From: JAVBSX01 sp051660685
GTDB lineage: Bacteria; Planctomycetota; Planctomycetia; Pirellulales; Thermoguttaceae
Assembly (NCBI GenBank): GCA_051660685.1
Contig: JBOFQB010000043.1
Coordinates: 1 to 64,000, forward strand
DNA length: 64,000 nucleotides
Direction of reading: 5' to 3'
The position numbers and the translations under genes are program-made. Each line of letters begins with the position of its first letter. Within the stretch, counting starts at the first letter, position 1. Positions 23,871-32,698 of this stretch are shown piece by piece. A model generated the notes under the pieces. The model was not told where the DNA came from, ran no database searches, and saw only the letters and a list, made by a program, of their open reading frames with translations.

Positions 23871-25049
23871 ATGGGAGTGAACCAACAATTGCCGGGAAAT
23901 CGTCGTTTTTTTGTTCCCTCGCTGATTCTCTGGACGCTGTTTCTGTTCGGAATCGGGTTCTATCTGTACAATCGTGAATCGGATGATCCCCGGTTGGAAT
24001 CGTCCGAGTTGACTGCCGAATCGATACCGATTGTGATTTCAGGTGATTCGGCTCAAAAGACGGAACAACAAAGAGGGGCGACGACAATTTCCTCTTCTTC
24101 TTCTTCTTCTTCCTCTTCGACGTCTTCTGCTGCTACATCGGCTCCATTATCTGCAACAGCAACATCGCAACGACTTCTGTCACAAATTGCTCCGATGAAA
24201 CGATTGGAAGGAGGTCTGTTCAAAAGGGGCAACCAACTCGGGGGAAATCCTGACCAACGACCGGCACATGATGTCCGATTATCTCCGTTTGAGATGGACA
24301 TTTACGCCGTTACAAACCGGCAATTCCGACTTTTTGTTGACGCAACAGGACACCAAACGTCCGCCGAACGTCGCGGTTGGAGTTACATTTTCGATTATCC
24401 CCAAAAATCTTGGGTCCGAATGCCCGACATCTCTTGGAAAACGCCGACAAATGATCCTCTGTTGAAACAACCTCTTGATATTTGGCTCGAATTACCCGTT
24501 GTTCATGTCTCCTACCATGATGCTGTTGCGTTTTCCAATTGGGCAGGAAAGCGACTTCCAACGGAAGCAGAATGGGAGTATGCGGCGAGAAGTGGACGAT
24601 TGGATTCACCTTTTCCTTGGGGGGAGCAACGAGAACCCAAGGGGCAATTTTGTGCCAATTATTGGCAGGGAATTTTTCCTGAACAAAATACAGGGGCAGA
24701 TGGTTTTCTGGGTCTCTCCCCCGTCGGGTCCTTCCCCCCCAATGATTATGGTCTTTACGATATAGTCGGTAATGCCGCGCAATGGTGTTCAGACCGATTT
24801 GATTCGAGGTATTATGAACATTCGCCAAGTGATAATCCAAAGGGTCCTGACGAAAGCGAGGGGGAACTTGCGACAGTTCAAACATTGTTGGACCGACCCG
24901 ATCATCTTGAAAGGGTTCCCTTTCGGGTCATTCGGGGCGGTTCTTTTTTGAGTGCCGAAAATACCGATGTCGGTTACAATGTTGCAAACCGCTCCAAACA
25001 ACCGGAAAACCTGTCGTATGAAGACCTCGGTTTCCGTTGCGTCAAATAA
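23871..25049 (+). CDS. Membrane-anchored FGE-sulfatase-fold (SUMF1-like) protein
   Basis: An N-terminal membrane segment (FVPSLILWTLFLFGIGFYLY, about residues 14-34) precedes a Ser-rich spacer (a run of ten Ser) and a C-terminal formylglycine-generating-enzyme-like domain. Domain motifs include EMDIYAVTNRQFRLFVDATG, VVHVSYHDAVAFSNWAGKRL, PTEAEWEYAARSG and NDYGLYDIVGNAAQWCSD, ending in RVIRGGSF and LGFRCVK. The two catalytic cysteines of true FGE, expected just after RGGSF, are absent (SAENTDVGYN instead). It is therefore probably not a sulfatase activator but one of the many FGE-fold proteins with binding roles. ATG 23871 is chosen; an upstream TTG at 23844 is in frame. Transcribed away from palindrome A6. 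Confidence 0.85.
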   Translation: MGVNQQLPGNRRFFVPSLILWTLFLFGIGFYLYNRESDDPRLESSELTAESIPIVISGDSAQKTEQQRGATTISSSSSSSSSSTSSAATSAPLSATATSQRLLSQIAPMKRLEGGLFKRGNQLGGNPDQRPAHDVRLSPFEMDIYAVTNRQFRLFVDATGHQTSAERRGWSYIFDYPQKSWVRMPDISWKTPTNDPLLKQPLDIWLELPVVHVSYHDAVAFSNWAGKRLPTEAEWEYAARSGRLDSPFPWGEQREPKGQFCANYWQGIFPEQNTGADGFLGLSPVGSFPPNDYGLYDIVGNAAQWCSDRFDSRYYEHSPSDNPKGPDESEGELATVQTLLDRPDHLERVPFRVIRGGSFLSAENTDVGYNVANRSKQPENLSYEDLGFRCVK

Positions 25050-25061
25050 TCCCAACAAATC

Positions 25062-25112
25062 AAGCTCCATGGGAGCGATCTAATGTTTAGCCGCGATACA
25101 ACGTATCGCGCG
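25062..25112. repeat. BIME-like arm A7 with AGCTCC extension
   Basis: AGCTCCATGGGAGCGATC followed by TAAT and one intact arm (GTTTAGCCGCGATACAACGT and on). The extension forms its own small hairpin (GCTCCATGGGAGC). It lies between convergent gene ends. Confidence 0.7.
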
Positions 25113-25124
25113 TCCTGAACTGTA

Positions 25125-26177
25125 TTACTTCAACGACTCTGTAAAAAAAGATTCCAATTTATCGAACGGAATTTTTTCAACACGGTCGTAAAGATCGACA
25201 TGTCCGGCATTCGGGACCAGATACAGTTCTTTCGGTTCGGCAGAACGCTTGAAAGCATCTTGGCTGAACTCAATGGAATGAGCGTTTTCTCCAGCAACGA
25301 AAAGCAAAGGTCTCGGAGAAATTGTTCCAATATCATTAAAAGGATAAAAATTCATAAACTTCACATTGCTCGTCATTCGCGGATGTGTTGTTAATTCCGG
25401 CAACTGTCCTTTCGGCGTCACCTGACCGCGCGGTGTACGGTAAAATTCATAAAATTCCCGGGCAATCGGATGTGCCTTTTCGTCAATTTCATGGGGACAT
25501 CCTCCCACATACTCAGGTTTTCCCCCCGCAAATTCAACATCACGCTGTCCAGAAGCATCCGCAATGATTCGCTTTCTCTGCTCAAGTGTCTGCGATTTGT
25601 AAAGCGCATCTCGCGTCGCCGACCCCATATCATACATGCTGATTGTTGCAACGGCTTTTAATCGGGCATCAATTTTTGCAGCACTGATTGCAAATCCGCC
25701 GCTTCCACAAATGCCAATGACACCGATTTTGTTTTTGTCCACAAATTTCAAACTGCCAAGATAATCCGCAGCCGCGCTGAAATCTTCGGCATAAATTTCC
25801 GGTGAAACCATATTACGCGGTTCACCTTCACTTTCGCCCCAAAACGACAAGTCAATCGAGAGCGTGACGAAACCACGTTCGGACATTTGAGTTGCGTAAA
25901 GATTCGCACTCTGTTCTTTAACGGCTCCCATAGGATGCCCGACGATGATCGCGGGATATTTTGCGTCGTTCGGCCTATCATTTGGCACATACAGATTACC
26001 TATGACTTTCATTTTATACTGATTCGGAAAGGAAACCTTCTCGACTGTCACCTTGTCACTTGTGTAAAAATTATCCGCATCTTTCGGTTTTTCTATCTGC
26101 ATAATCGCTCCTTGTAATGAGGCTAGAGTTGCGCTAAGTATCAAAAACATGGTTAGAGTTGCTGTAATGTGTTTCAT
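25125..26177 (-). CDS. Alpha/beta hydrolase, YcjY/dienelactone-hydrolase-like
   Basis: The 350-aa protein starts with a probable signal peptide (TATLTMFLILSATLASLQG). The nucleophile elbow is GICGSGG with Cys157 as likely nucleophile, as in dienelactone hydrolases. The HPMGAVKEQS oxyanion region and the C-terminal NAGHVDLYD histidine complete a plausible triad. The substrate is unknown. An excellent ribosome binding site (AGGAGAAG before ATG 26177) contrasts with the weak ones elsewhere. It is the last gene of a three-gene operon with an SDR (33-bp gap) and a flavodoxin, divergent from a MerR regulator. That set suggests a stress or xenobiotic response acquired horizontally. Catalytic Cys versus the usual Ser is seen directly in the sequence. 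Confidence 0.85.
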   Translation of the reverse strand: MKHITATLTMFLILSATLASLQGAIMQIEKPKDADNFYTSDKVTVEKVSFPNQYKMKVIGNLYVPNDRPNDAKYPAIIVGHPMGAVKEQSANLYATQMSERGFVTLSIDLSFWGESEGEPRNMVSPEIYAEDFSAAADYLGSLKFVDKNKIGVIGICGSGGFAISAAKIDARLKAVATISMYDMGSATRDALYKSQTLEQRKRIIADASGQRDVEFAGGKPEYVGGCPHEIDEKAHPIAREFYEFYRTPRGQVTPKGQLPELTTHPRMTSNVKFMNFYPFNDIGTISPRPLLFVAGENAHSIEFSQDAFKRSAEPKELYLVPNAGHVDLYDRVEKIPFDKLESFFTESLK

Positions 26178-26210
26178 TTCTTCTCCTGTTACAAAGTGTT
26201 GTAAAAATGA

Positions 26211-26972
26211 TTATTGGACCGTATAACCGCCATCGACGGGAATCGATTGTCCGATGATAAAACCAGCTCCGGGACTACAGAGCCAAAGAACGGTTGCGGC
26301 AATTTCCTCCGCCGTTCCCAGTCGGCCAATAGGTTGGAGCCGCGCTAAGTCATCACGGGATAAATCACCGGCTTGAAACATCGCTTGGACCATCGGGGTG
26401 TCAATGGTGCCAGGGCAAATCGCATTAATGCGTATGTTCTGTGTCGCAAATTCCAAAGCTGCACTTTTTGTCAATCCCAGCACGCCGTGTTTTGAAGCAT
26501 GATAAGCAGCACGGCCCGGCAATCCGACCAAGCCACCGAGTGAGGAATTGTTCACAATCACCCCGCTTTGCTGTTTTTGCATCTGTAACAATTCGTACTT
26601 CATGCAGAGCCAGATACCGCGAAGATTGATGTTCATGATTCGGTCATATTCCTCGCTTGTCAATTCTGTAATATTTTTTGCCGGCGATTGAACACCGGCA
26701 TTATTGAATGCAAAATCGAGCCGACCAAATTGCTGGACGGTCTGCTGCACCATATTTTTGACATCATCTTCATGGGCGACATCGCAGCGAACACCGAATG
26801 TTTTGTGTCCCTTGGCATTGAGTTTTGTACAGGCTTCGAGCACTTCCTTTTCATTCACGTCCGATAAAATAACCGTTGCACCGGCTTTTGCAAACGCTTC
26901 ACTGGTTGCCAGCCCCATCCCTTGTGCAGCACCCGTCACAAGAGCAACGTGGTTTTCAAATGATAGTTGCAT
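26211..26972 (-). CDS. Short-chain dehydrogenase/reductase
   Basis: A classical SDR of 253 aa. The cofactor loop is TGAAQGMG (13-20), NNAG lies at about 90-93, and the catalytic residues are Ser143/144, Tyr157 and Lys161 (YHASKHG). The structural motif NAICPGTIDTPM and the C-terminus GFIIGQSIPVDGGYTVQ are typical of the FabG/2,5-dichloro-2,5-cyclohexadiene-diol-like subgroup. Asp38 at the end of the second beta strand (ILSDVN) predicts NAD(H) rather than NADP(H). GAGAGGAG precedes the ATG, a strong ribosome binding site. It lies between the flavodoxin (15 bp) and hydrolase (33 bp) genes in one operon. The substrate cannot be told from sequence. Confidence 0.92.
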   Translation of the reverse strand: MQLSFENHVALVTGAAQGMGLATSEAFAKAGATVILSDVNEKEVLEACTKLNAKGHKTFGVRCDVAHEDDVKNMVQQTVQQFGRLDFAFNNAGVQSPAKNITELTSEEYDRIMNINLRGIWLCMKYELLQMQKQQSGVIVNNSSLGGLVGLPGRAAYHASKHGVLGLTKSAALEFATQNIRINAICPGTIDTPMVQAMFQAGDLSRDDLARLQPIGRLGTAEEIAATVLWLCSPGAGFIIGQSIPVDGGYTVQ

Positions 26973-26987
26973 TTTTTCTCCTCTCGG

Positions 26988-27455
26988 TTAAATGATTTTT
27001 TTTATCCAGTTTTCAATTTCATGGACGGTCGTTTGATCGTCGCGGAAAGCGATTCCGGCTGTTACCGTTGCGCTAGGGGCGAGTTTTTTCACATCGGCAA
27101 AGCTGTTGGAAGCACCGCCCCCACCGTGAGTTACGAAGGGTGCGATTGTTTTGCCGAAAAAGTCGTATTCCGCCAAAAATGTCATAATCGGCGGGGCAAT
27201 TGTGTACCACCAAACTGGCGAACCGAGGAGAATTATGTCGTAATCATTGAGATTCGCCGTGATTTCGCGTAATTTCGGATGAAAATTTTCCGCCAATTCT
27301 TTTTTCGCTTGATTCACGACGGTGTTGTAAGCCGTTGGATAAGGTTCGACTGTTTTTAACTCAAGCATATCGCCGCCGACTTGTTTTTGAATCGCCACCG
27401 CGACACGTTGGGTATTTCCCGAATGTGAAAAATACAAGGTCAAAACACGTTTCAT
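26988..27455 (-). CDS. Flavodoxin family protein
   Basis: This 155-aa FMN-binding electron carrier has the phosphate loop SHSGNTQRVA (10-19). LLGSPVWWYTIAPPIMTFL forms the isoalloxazine-contacting loop, and FVTHGGGGASNSFADVKKLA the second. Similar short flavodoxins accompany aldo-keto reductases and SDRs under MerR control in gut bacteria. GGGAGGTG lies just before ATG 27455. It is the first gene of the flavodoxin-SDR-hydrolase operon, and its promoter must lie in the 589-bp gap shared with the MerR gene. A redox-stress or quinone/aldehyde-detoxifying role is inferred from the gene set, not from the sequence. Confidence 0.9.
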   Translation of the reverse strand: MKRVLTLYFSHSGNTQRVAVAIQKQVGGDMLELKTVEPYPTAYNTVVNQAKKELAENFHPKLREITANLNDYDIILLGSPVWWYTIAPPIMTFLAEYDFFGKTIAPFVTHGGGGASNSFADVKKLAPSATVTAGIAFRDDQTTVHEIENWIKKII

Positions 27456-28044
27456 GACACCTCCCGTTGGTCAATAGGGGATAAAGTAGTCTTACAATGA
27501 TTTTTCCGTTTTACACCCTCTAGTTGCGCTAGTGGAATAGGGGGAGACGAAAATTTTCAAAAAATTTTTCTTCCGAAAAACAGGGTCCCGTCGTTGAAAT
27601 TTTTTCCAAAAAGGCTACACTCCTTTAGAGTCGCTCGAATCAACGACGTTAGAAGCCCCGAACTGTCCATACAAAAAAGCACCGTTTACTTTATAGGAGC
27701 AAGATCACAGTACAAGGAACCGAAATGACGGTCATTTCTGTCCTTTTTGCAATGTTAAGTGCTCCCTTTCTAGTCCCGTCGGAGCGACCTAATGTTTAGC
27801 CGCGATACAACGTATCGCGCGTAGAGAGATTTCAATTCGCGCGGAACGTTGTTCCTCGGCTAAACCACATAATGAGGTCGCAGCTACGCAGCTCATTTGT
27901 GTGAGGGTTCATTGAACCCGGGGTTACGCTGCGCTTCACCCCGGGCTACAATAATGTCGCTGCTATGCAGCTAAGAGATATAGTCCTTGAATTTTTGCGT
28001 CAAAAATACATGCTATGCGTATATCAATTATTGAAATGCTCTAA
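27456..28044. other. Divergent intergenic region, flavodoxin operon / merR
   Basis: This 589-bp gap holds the paired palindrome A8 and a hairpin-rich tail (27866-27985, with GGTCGCAGCTACGCAGCTC and CCCGGGGTTACGCTG...CACCCCGGG). Near the flavodoxin side CTAGTTGCGCTAG (about 27520) is a short dyad that could be part of a MerR operator. No ORF is credible. Confidence 0.5.
27771..27865. repeat. BIME-like paired palindrome A8
   Basis: A GTCCCGTCGGAGCGACCTAAT extension leads into an ATAC-type left arm and a GGAAC-type right arm (CGGAACGTTGTTCCTCGG, ending TAAAC). It is a complete paired unit with two different arm types. Confidence 0.75.
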
Positions 28045-28509
28045 ATGAACAAAAAAATGTCAAAGAAAGTCGTCGCCCCCAACCCGTCTGAACGGACATC
28101 ATCGCAAATGCCGCAGTTTTCCGTCAAAGAAGTCTCCGAGAGGACGAACATTTCGGTTTATGCGCTGCGGTATTACGACAAACTCGGATTGTTCCCCTTT
28201 TTGAAACGAGATGAAAATAACAATCGGCTCTTTTCAGAGTTCGATCTCGGTTGGGTTCGGATCGTGCATTGCTTGAGATGTACCGGATTGCCGCTTGTCC
28301 ATGTCAAGCATTACGTCGATCTTTGTCTTATCGGTGATGACACGATTGAAGAACGGGCCGAGATGATTTTTCGTCAGGAAGAAACCTTGCGAGCCAACAT
28401 TGCAGAACTTCAGGAGCAACTTAAAGTTTTGCAAAACAAGAAAACGTATTATCAGGCGTTGCTGGAAAACCGGCAATTGTACGATTCGTGTAACCCCGCT
28501 AAGAGATAG
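28045..28509 (+). CDS. MerR-family transcriptional regulator
   Basis: The 154-aa protein has a winged helix (FSVKEVSERTNISVYALRYY, then DKLGLFPFLKRDENNNRLFS) after a 25-residue polar N-terminal tail. A C-terminal coiled coil follows (AELQEQLKVLQNKKTYYQALLEN). It lacks the cysteine pattern of metal-sensing MerR proteins and fits the AdhR/YfmP-like group that senses aldehydes or similar electrophiles. It is divergent from the flavodoxin-SDR-hydrolase operon, which it probably controls by the usual promoter-distortion mechanism. The start is ATG 28045, or the Met four codons on; no good ribosome binding site is seen. The regulatory link is inferred from gene order. Confidence 0.88.
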   Translation: MNKKMSKKVVAPNPSERTSSQMPQFSVKEVSERTNISVYALRYYDKLGLFPFLKRDENNNRLFSEFDLGWVRIVHCLRCTGLPLVHVKHYVDLCLIGDDTIEERAEMIFRQEETLRANIAELQEQLKVLQNKKTYYQALLENRQLYDSCNPAKR

Positions 28510-28597
28510 TTACAAAAAAATAACCCGACCCCTCCCGTTGATCAAACGATCCAACCCGATTGGACCCGTTTTCGCTCGGCAATCCGTTGTCCATGTG

Positions 28598-29734
28598 CTA
28601 TTTTTTTCCTGTTACAATGTCTTCACACAATTGGCTGAACTGATTGGCGATCATACGGGCCTCATATTGGGTTCCCACATCCTCCCGGGCTTGCCGGGCC
28701 AATTGTTCCGCAAAATCAGGACGTTCAATCAACCGTTCGATTCCCCTTGCAAGGGCTTGCGCGTCTTCTGAAGGAACAAGCAGACCATTTCGCTCTTGCT
28801 GAATCAGTTCAGGATTCCCCCCAACCTGCGTTGCAACAATTGGTCGTCCAGCTGCCATATACTCCAACAATCCGTTGGAAAGTCCTTCCGCGCGAGACGG
28901 TAAAACCGCTATATCAAGTGTTGCCAAAAAAGCCGGAATGTCCTTCTGTGAACCCAAAAATTCAAATTTCCCCGCAATCCCCAACTCCTCAATCCGCCGT
29001 TCATATTCCCCTGTTTCCCCCTTCCCCGCCAATTGAAAACGGACATGAGGGAAACGGTCAAGCACCTGCTTCGCCGCTTCAATGAAAATGTCCGTCCCCT
29101 TAACCGGTTTGGGATTGCCGACTGCGCCAATGAATAATGTTTCACGATCTCGCAAATGCCCAACCGTCCAGTTCGGAACCTGAGTGAAACGGTCCAGTTC
29201 GATTCCATTGGGTAGGACAATAATGTTTTTCTTTTGAGTCCAATCCTGAATGTTTGCGGCTTCAGAACAGGCTTTTGCGTTGACGAGAACTTTGTCAATG
29301 AAGAAACGGTTCAGGAAACGGGAGATGAGGCGACTTTTCGGGGTCATCCAATGTCCGACATCGCGTCTTGCACCAAAAATCGCGTTGACGCCGGAGTATT
29401 TGGCGAACAAGGCGGCGAAGAGGGTACTGTCGGGAAAATAGGCCTGAACGATATTGATTTTCTCGGCCCGAAGAAATCGGCGGAACTCTCTCCCTTTTTT
29501 CCAAGTGTTTGCGGAAAAGATTTTTTCGATTCCCAATGTTTGCAGAGCACAATCTCTCGGTAATTCCGCTTGCATCTCTTCACGGATGATCGCCGGTTCC
29601 CGGGCTTCTTTCAGCAGAACAAGATAAGGTTGGATACGGGTTCGATCCAAATGACGAAGCAGGAGACAAAGCTGTTTTTCAGTTCCGGCATGAGCAAGTG
29701 AATCAATAACGAAACAGACACGAATAAGTGACAT
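28598..29734 (-). CDS. Glycosyltransferase family 4 protein
   Basis: This GT-B transferase of 378 aa begins MSLIRVCFVIDSLAHAGTEK, with the donor-independent N-domain glycine-rich loop. The C-domain carries GAVGNPKPVKGTDIFIEAA and RFQLAGKGETGEYERRIEEL. LPSRAEGLSNGLLEYMAAGRP is the E-x7-E-like motif of GT4, and VGGNPELIQQERNGLLVP follows. It likely adds a sugar from a nucleotide donor to a cell-envelope polysaccharide or lipid; donor and acceptor are unknown. Homology fixes the start at 29734; reading further upstream would translate a 7-nt repeat into a Pro/Ser/Ile repeat. No other glycan genes adjoin it. Confidence 0.92.
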   Translation of the reverse strand: MSLIRVCFVIDSLAHAGTEKQLCLLLRHLDRTRIQPYLVLLKEAREPAIIREEMQAELPRDCALQTLGIEKIFSANTWKKGREFRRFLRAEKINIVQAYFPDSTLFAALFAKYSGVNAIFGARRDVGHWMTPKSRLISRFLNRFFIDKVLVNAKACSEAANIQDWTQKKNIIVLPNGIELDRFTQVPNWTVGHLRDRETLFIGAVGNPKPVKGTDIFIEAAKQVLDRFPHVRFQLAGKGETGEYERRIEELGIAGKFEFLGSQKDIPAFLATLDIAVLPSRAEGLSNGLLEYMAAGRPIVATQVGGNPELIQQERNGLLVPSEDAQALARGIERLIERPDFAEQLARQAREDVGTQYEARMIANQFSQLCEDIVTGKK

Positions 29735-29797
29735 GGGGGGAGGAATAGGGGATAGGGGTTGGGAAATAGGGGATAGGGGTTGGGGGATAGGGACTAG
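29735..29797. repeat. Heptamer leader directly before the glycosyltransferase gene
   Basis: Nine perfect 7-nt steps on the plus strand (GGGGGGA GGAATAG, GGGATAG, GGGTTGG, GAAATAG, GGGATAG, GGGTTGG, GGGATAG, GGACTAG) start at the base beside the start codon. It is the longest such tract here and fits the pattern of a G-quadruplex-forming strand. Confidence 0.85.
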
Positions 29798-29811
29798 GGA
29801 GGAACACTCCT

Positions 29812-29845
29812 CGTTTTGGCGCAATATGATCGATCATGCGTCAGA
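29812..29845. repeat. Divergent palindromic arm (GATC type)
   Basis: GGCGCAATATGATCGATCATGCGTC has the layout of a family-A arm, but with ATGATCGATCAT as the stem. A related reversed arm is at 52350-52372 (GACGCATGATTGGTCC...TTGCGGC). Confidence 0.45.
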
Positions 29846-29908
29846 TTACGTTTATTGCCCTTCCCTTCTCTCTTTTACCTCCTCCAAAAAACAGTACAAC
29901 GTAAACGA

Positions 29909-32329
29909 TTAAGGGGAGAGACTCAAAACGGCAACGTCTTCTCCCGACAGTTTCAGTTCCAAAACATTATTCGTCAGATTATATTCCTTTCCACTTAACA
30001 GTTCGACCATCTTTTCGGGCGTTTGGTCCAGACGGAACCGAATCCGAACCGTCTTCGTCGTCGTCGAATCATTGAAAACCGTCCAATACTGTTCGCCAAA
30101 CCGTTCAACATAAACTCTCGAATCATCTGATTGGGCAAGTGCAAGCGGTTTCCAACCCGCTTCTGCAACCCTTTTACAAAGCGGAACATACTTTTTGAAC
30201 AAATGACGATCCCGATTGTAATAGTCCGGTTTCGTAAAATACGCCGTACTGGAAGAAGCGTTAGGACTGAAAAAACCGGGGAAGAATCCGTATGCGAGAC
30301 AATGTTTCATGTATTTTTCTGCAATCTCTTTCGGAAAATTGTTGAAATCCGCATTGAGCAGAAAACAGTAAGGTTTTGCCCCGCAAATCACCCGACGGTA
30401 TGTCAGACCTTCATCGCTCATTGGTTTCCAAAGACCCGGAGAATACCAACTCGTTTCAGCTCCCATGACATCCCCTTGCGTTGCGAGCCAGAAAAATTGG
30501 CTCGGCGTTCCCCCCAACATGACGAGTAAACCGTGATCGTGCAAATCGCGTGCAACAGCTTGAACATATTCAAACACAACCAGTCCCTTGTAAATCCCCG
30601 GTTGCTGATCGACATAGGCAAAGGTAAGGGGCGTTTGCATTTTCCCGAAATGGTCCCGACGAAAATCCATATCGTCCGTTGCATACCCCTCACTGGAATC
30701 GACGTATTCCCCCGCCAGATTGCCAACTCGATCCGCCCCATAATTCTCCTGTATAATGTCCGTATTCCATTTTGTGGAAAAACTGCTCGGTTGAGAAATT
30801 CCCGGAGAATCATTGATACTCCAAACAACCCCCTTACACCAGGGTGAATCGCGTAGTTGATACGCCGCATCTCCAGACCGGGTATAAAAAACACTGGAAT
30901 ACAGCGCAATCGCTCTCGGGTCGCTCTTCTGTTCGGCTAATCGCCGCGCTTCAGCAAAAATACTTTCCCGTGTTCGCGGTGTTGAGTCCGTTAAGGGCAT
31001 CCACCATGTTAACGGTTCTGTGTAATGAAACGTTAAAATACCATGTTCATTGTCCCAAGTCAACTCTTTCGTCCCCTCTTTGAACGCAAAACCAAAGTCT
31101 TCCCAATCTTCAATTGCCTGAATACTCGAAAACGGCATCCACAATCCCTGTTTTGGTACACGGACCTTAAAATACTCAGGATAGATGCGATAATACTCCG
31201 TTAACGCCCCCCTCATTCCGTCTTCTCCTTTGAATGGAAATTCACAGAATCGAAGAGTCACACTATCTTTTTCGGTCGTAAAGCCCAAATCAAACGCCAA
31301 ATACAATTCCCCGGTTGCACTATGATAGGCAACACGATAAATCGCGGGCGTCCCGGGATCAATTCCAATCGCATATCCCCAGTTTTCGTTGGAAAGTGCG
31401 GCAAAGGGATAACGGGATAATCGACCATTTGCTCCAATCGGCACTGTCGTCGTTGCACTCAGGTATTCCCGATTGGGAAGAACCTTTTCTGAGTTTCTAA
31501 GGTCATACCAGAATCGCAGGTTTTTCTTTTGTTCTTCAGGAACGGCAACCGCACAAATCAGGGTGATTGCCCGATCAGATGTCGTCAGACTCTTTAAGGT
31601 GACTTCTGTTATTTCCGTTGAAACCTGTTTCGTTTGTAGATCGAAACCCAGTGTACTTGAGGTCAATTCCAGAAAATCGGTATTCTGGGCAACATCACGA
31701 ATTTGAAATTTACAGAAGGGGACATTTTTTTCAGGAGGGAGAACCGGGACCATATCAAAAACCGTCCCGGTTGTCGGTATCTGCATTGTCTGTAACGAAC
31801 AATTCCGAAATTTAACTTTCCCCGAATGAGACCGAAAGAGCAAGTGCAAATTGAGCTTTTTAACCGGTTTTTCGGGAAGAATAAGCAGTTCCTGTTTCTG
31901 CCAATCATGTGTTCCAACATCAAAAGGGACCGAAAGTCCCCAACGTGTTGTTCCATCCTGAAAAAACAAATCGACATAAATAGCATAATTCTTATTGGTT
32001 GCCCCCTCGACATTTTCGGCGAGACTTTCAGCGTTGACAAAAAGGGGAAGAGGTTCCCTCTGATTCAAGTCCAACGAATAAATAAGTCCGTTCACCTCTT
32101 TGTTCGTCGCGTTCTCACATACGAAGACTTTATCCTTACCGTTATCATTGTCTTCCCATACAAGGGGTTTATCCTTGTTAAAAGGCTTGAATTGTTGTGC
32201 AAGGAGCAAATTTTGACCGCGAGCCGAGTGTTCGTGCTGTTTCTTGACAACACGCGGTTGTTCGGCTTGAATTGGTGTACAGAGCAAGCAAAGCAGCAAC
32301 AAACAGGGCAACAACCTTAACGAGTACAT
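29909..32329 (-). CDS. Large secreted glycoside-hydrolase-like protein
   Basis: The 806-aa protein has a signal peptide (SLRLLPCLLLLCLLCTPIQA). The N-terminal half is beta-rich, consistent with a carbohydrate-binding or substrate-shaping domain. The C-terminal half (KGVVWSINDSPG, GNLAGEYVDSSEGYATDDMD, GIYKGLVVFEYVQAVARDLH, GLLVMLGGTPSQFFWLATQG, CGAKPYCFLLNADFNNFP) looks like a TIM-barrel with acidic residues at strand ends. The extreme C-terminus (VRIRFRLDQ, VLELKLSGEDVAVLSLS) resembles an all-beta domain that ends many glycosidases. I cannot assign a GH family. Secretion and residue pattern suggest polysaccharide breakdown, with no regulator or transporter beside it. The start is ATG 32329. 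Confidence 0.7.
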   Translation of the reverse strand: MYSLRLLPCLLLLCLLCTPIQAEQPRVVKKQHEHSARGQNLLLAQQFKPFNKDKPLVWEDNDNGKDKVFVCENATNKEVNGLIYSLDLNQREPLPLFVNAESLAENVEGATNKNYAIYVDLFFQDGTTRWGLSVPFDVGTHDWQKQELLILPEKPVKKLNLHLLFRSHSGKVKFRNCSLQTMQIPTTGTVFDMVPVLPPEKNVPFCKFQIRDVAQNTDFLELTSSTLGFDLQTKQVSTEITEVTLKSLTTSDRAITLICAVAVPEEQKKNLRFWYDLRNSEKVLPNREYLSATTTVPIGANGRLSRYPFAALSNENWGYAIGIDPGTPAIYRVAYHSATGELYLAFDLGFTTEKDSVTLRFCEFPFKGEDGMRGALTEYYRIYPEYFKVRVPKQGLWMPFSSIQAIEDWEDFGFAFKEGTKELTWDNEHGILTFHYTEPLTWWMPLTDSTPRTRESIFAEARRLAEQKSDPRAIALYSSVFYTRSGDAAYQLRDSPWCKGVVWSINDSPGISQPSSFSTKWNTDIIQENYGADRVGNLAGEYVDSSEGYATDDMDFRRDHFGKMQTPLTFAYVDQQPGIYKGLVVFEYVQAVARDLHDHGLLVMLGGTPSQFFWLATQGDVMGAETSWYSPGLWKPMSDEGLTYRRVICGAKPYCFLLNADFNNFPKEIAEKYMKHCLAYGFFPGFFSPNASSSTAYFTKPDYYNRDRHLFKKYVPLCKRVAEAGWKPLALAQSDDSRVYVERFGEQYWTVFNDSTTTKTVRIRFRLDQTPEKMVELLSGKEYNLTNNVLELKLSGEDVAVLSLSP

Positions 32330-32500
32330 ATCAGTCGTAAGCGGGTAAAGTTTGAGACGGTACTGAAAACGAGCGGGAACCCGTCCCTTGCAAGAGATTA
32401 TTGCGTTCCTCCTTGTATTTTACAACCTACCTTTGCAATTTAGGAAATCGAACGCAATGATTCCAAGTCAACAATTGCAAGAACATTGTTGTGTCTCTGT

Positions 32501-32549
32501 TCCCCATTCCCTATCCCCCATTCCCTATCTCCTACCTTATCCCTTCTTT
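32501..32549. repeat. Heptamer tract upstream of the Gfo/Idh/MocA gene
   Basis: Seven units (TCCCCAT TCCCTAT, CCCCCAT, TCCCTAT, CTCCTAC, CTTATCC, CTTCTTT) keep a strict 7-nt period. This one lies just upstream of the promoter rather than at the start codon. Confidence 0.7.
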
Positions 32550-32557
32550 TTGGACCA

Positions 32558-32586
32558 TTGTTTTTATTGGGGCGATTTGTTAGAAT
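32558..32586 (+). promoter_or_regulatory. Sigma-70-like promoter for the Gfo/Idh/MocA gene
   Basis: TTGTTT (32558-32563), a 17-bp spacer and TAGAAT (32581-32586). The leader to ATG 32699 would be about 105 nt. Confidence 0.5.
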
Positions 32587-32698
32587 GGGCCTTATCCGGT
32601 TGAGCTCTGTTTTTCAGAACCGGAATGATGTCTCAGAGCAACTTTATCATTGCGTCACTTTCCTCACCAACTTTGTCCTAATCAATTGAGGTTTTACC

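Noticed and set aside
23871..25049. Formylglycine-generating enzyme (sulfatase activator)
   Set aside because: Both catalytic cysteines after RGGSF are missing, so only the fold is supported.
29735..29824. N-terminal Pro/Ser/Ile-rich extension of the glycosyltransferase ORF
   Set aside because: It is the translation of the 7-nt repeat tract; homologues begin at MSLIRVC and the tract is shared with unrelated genes.
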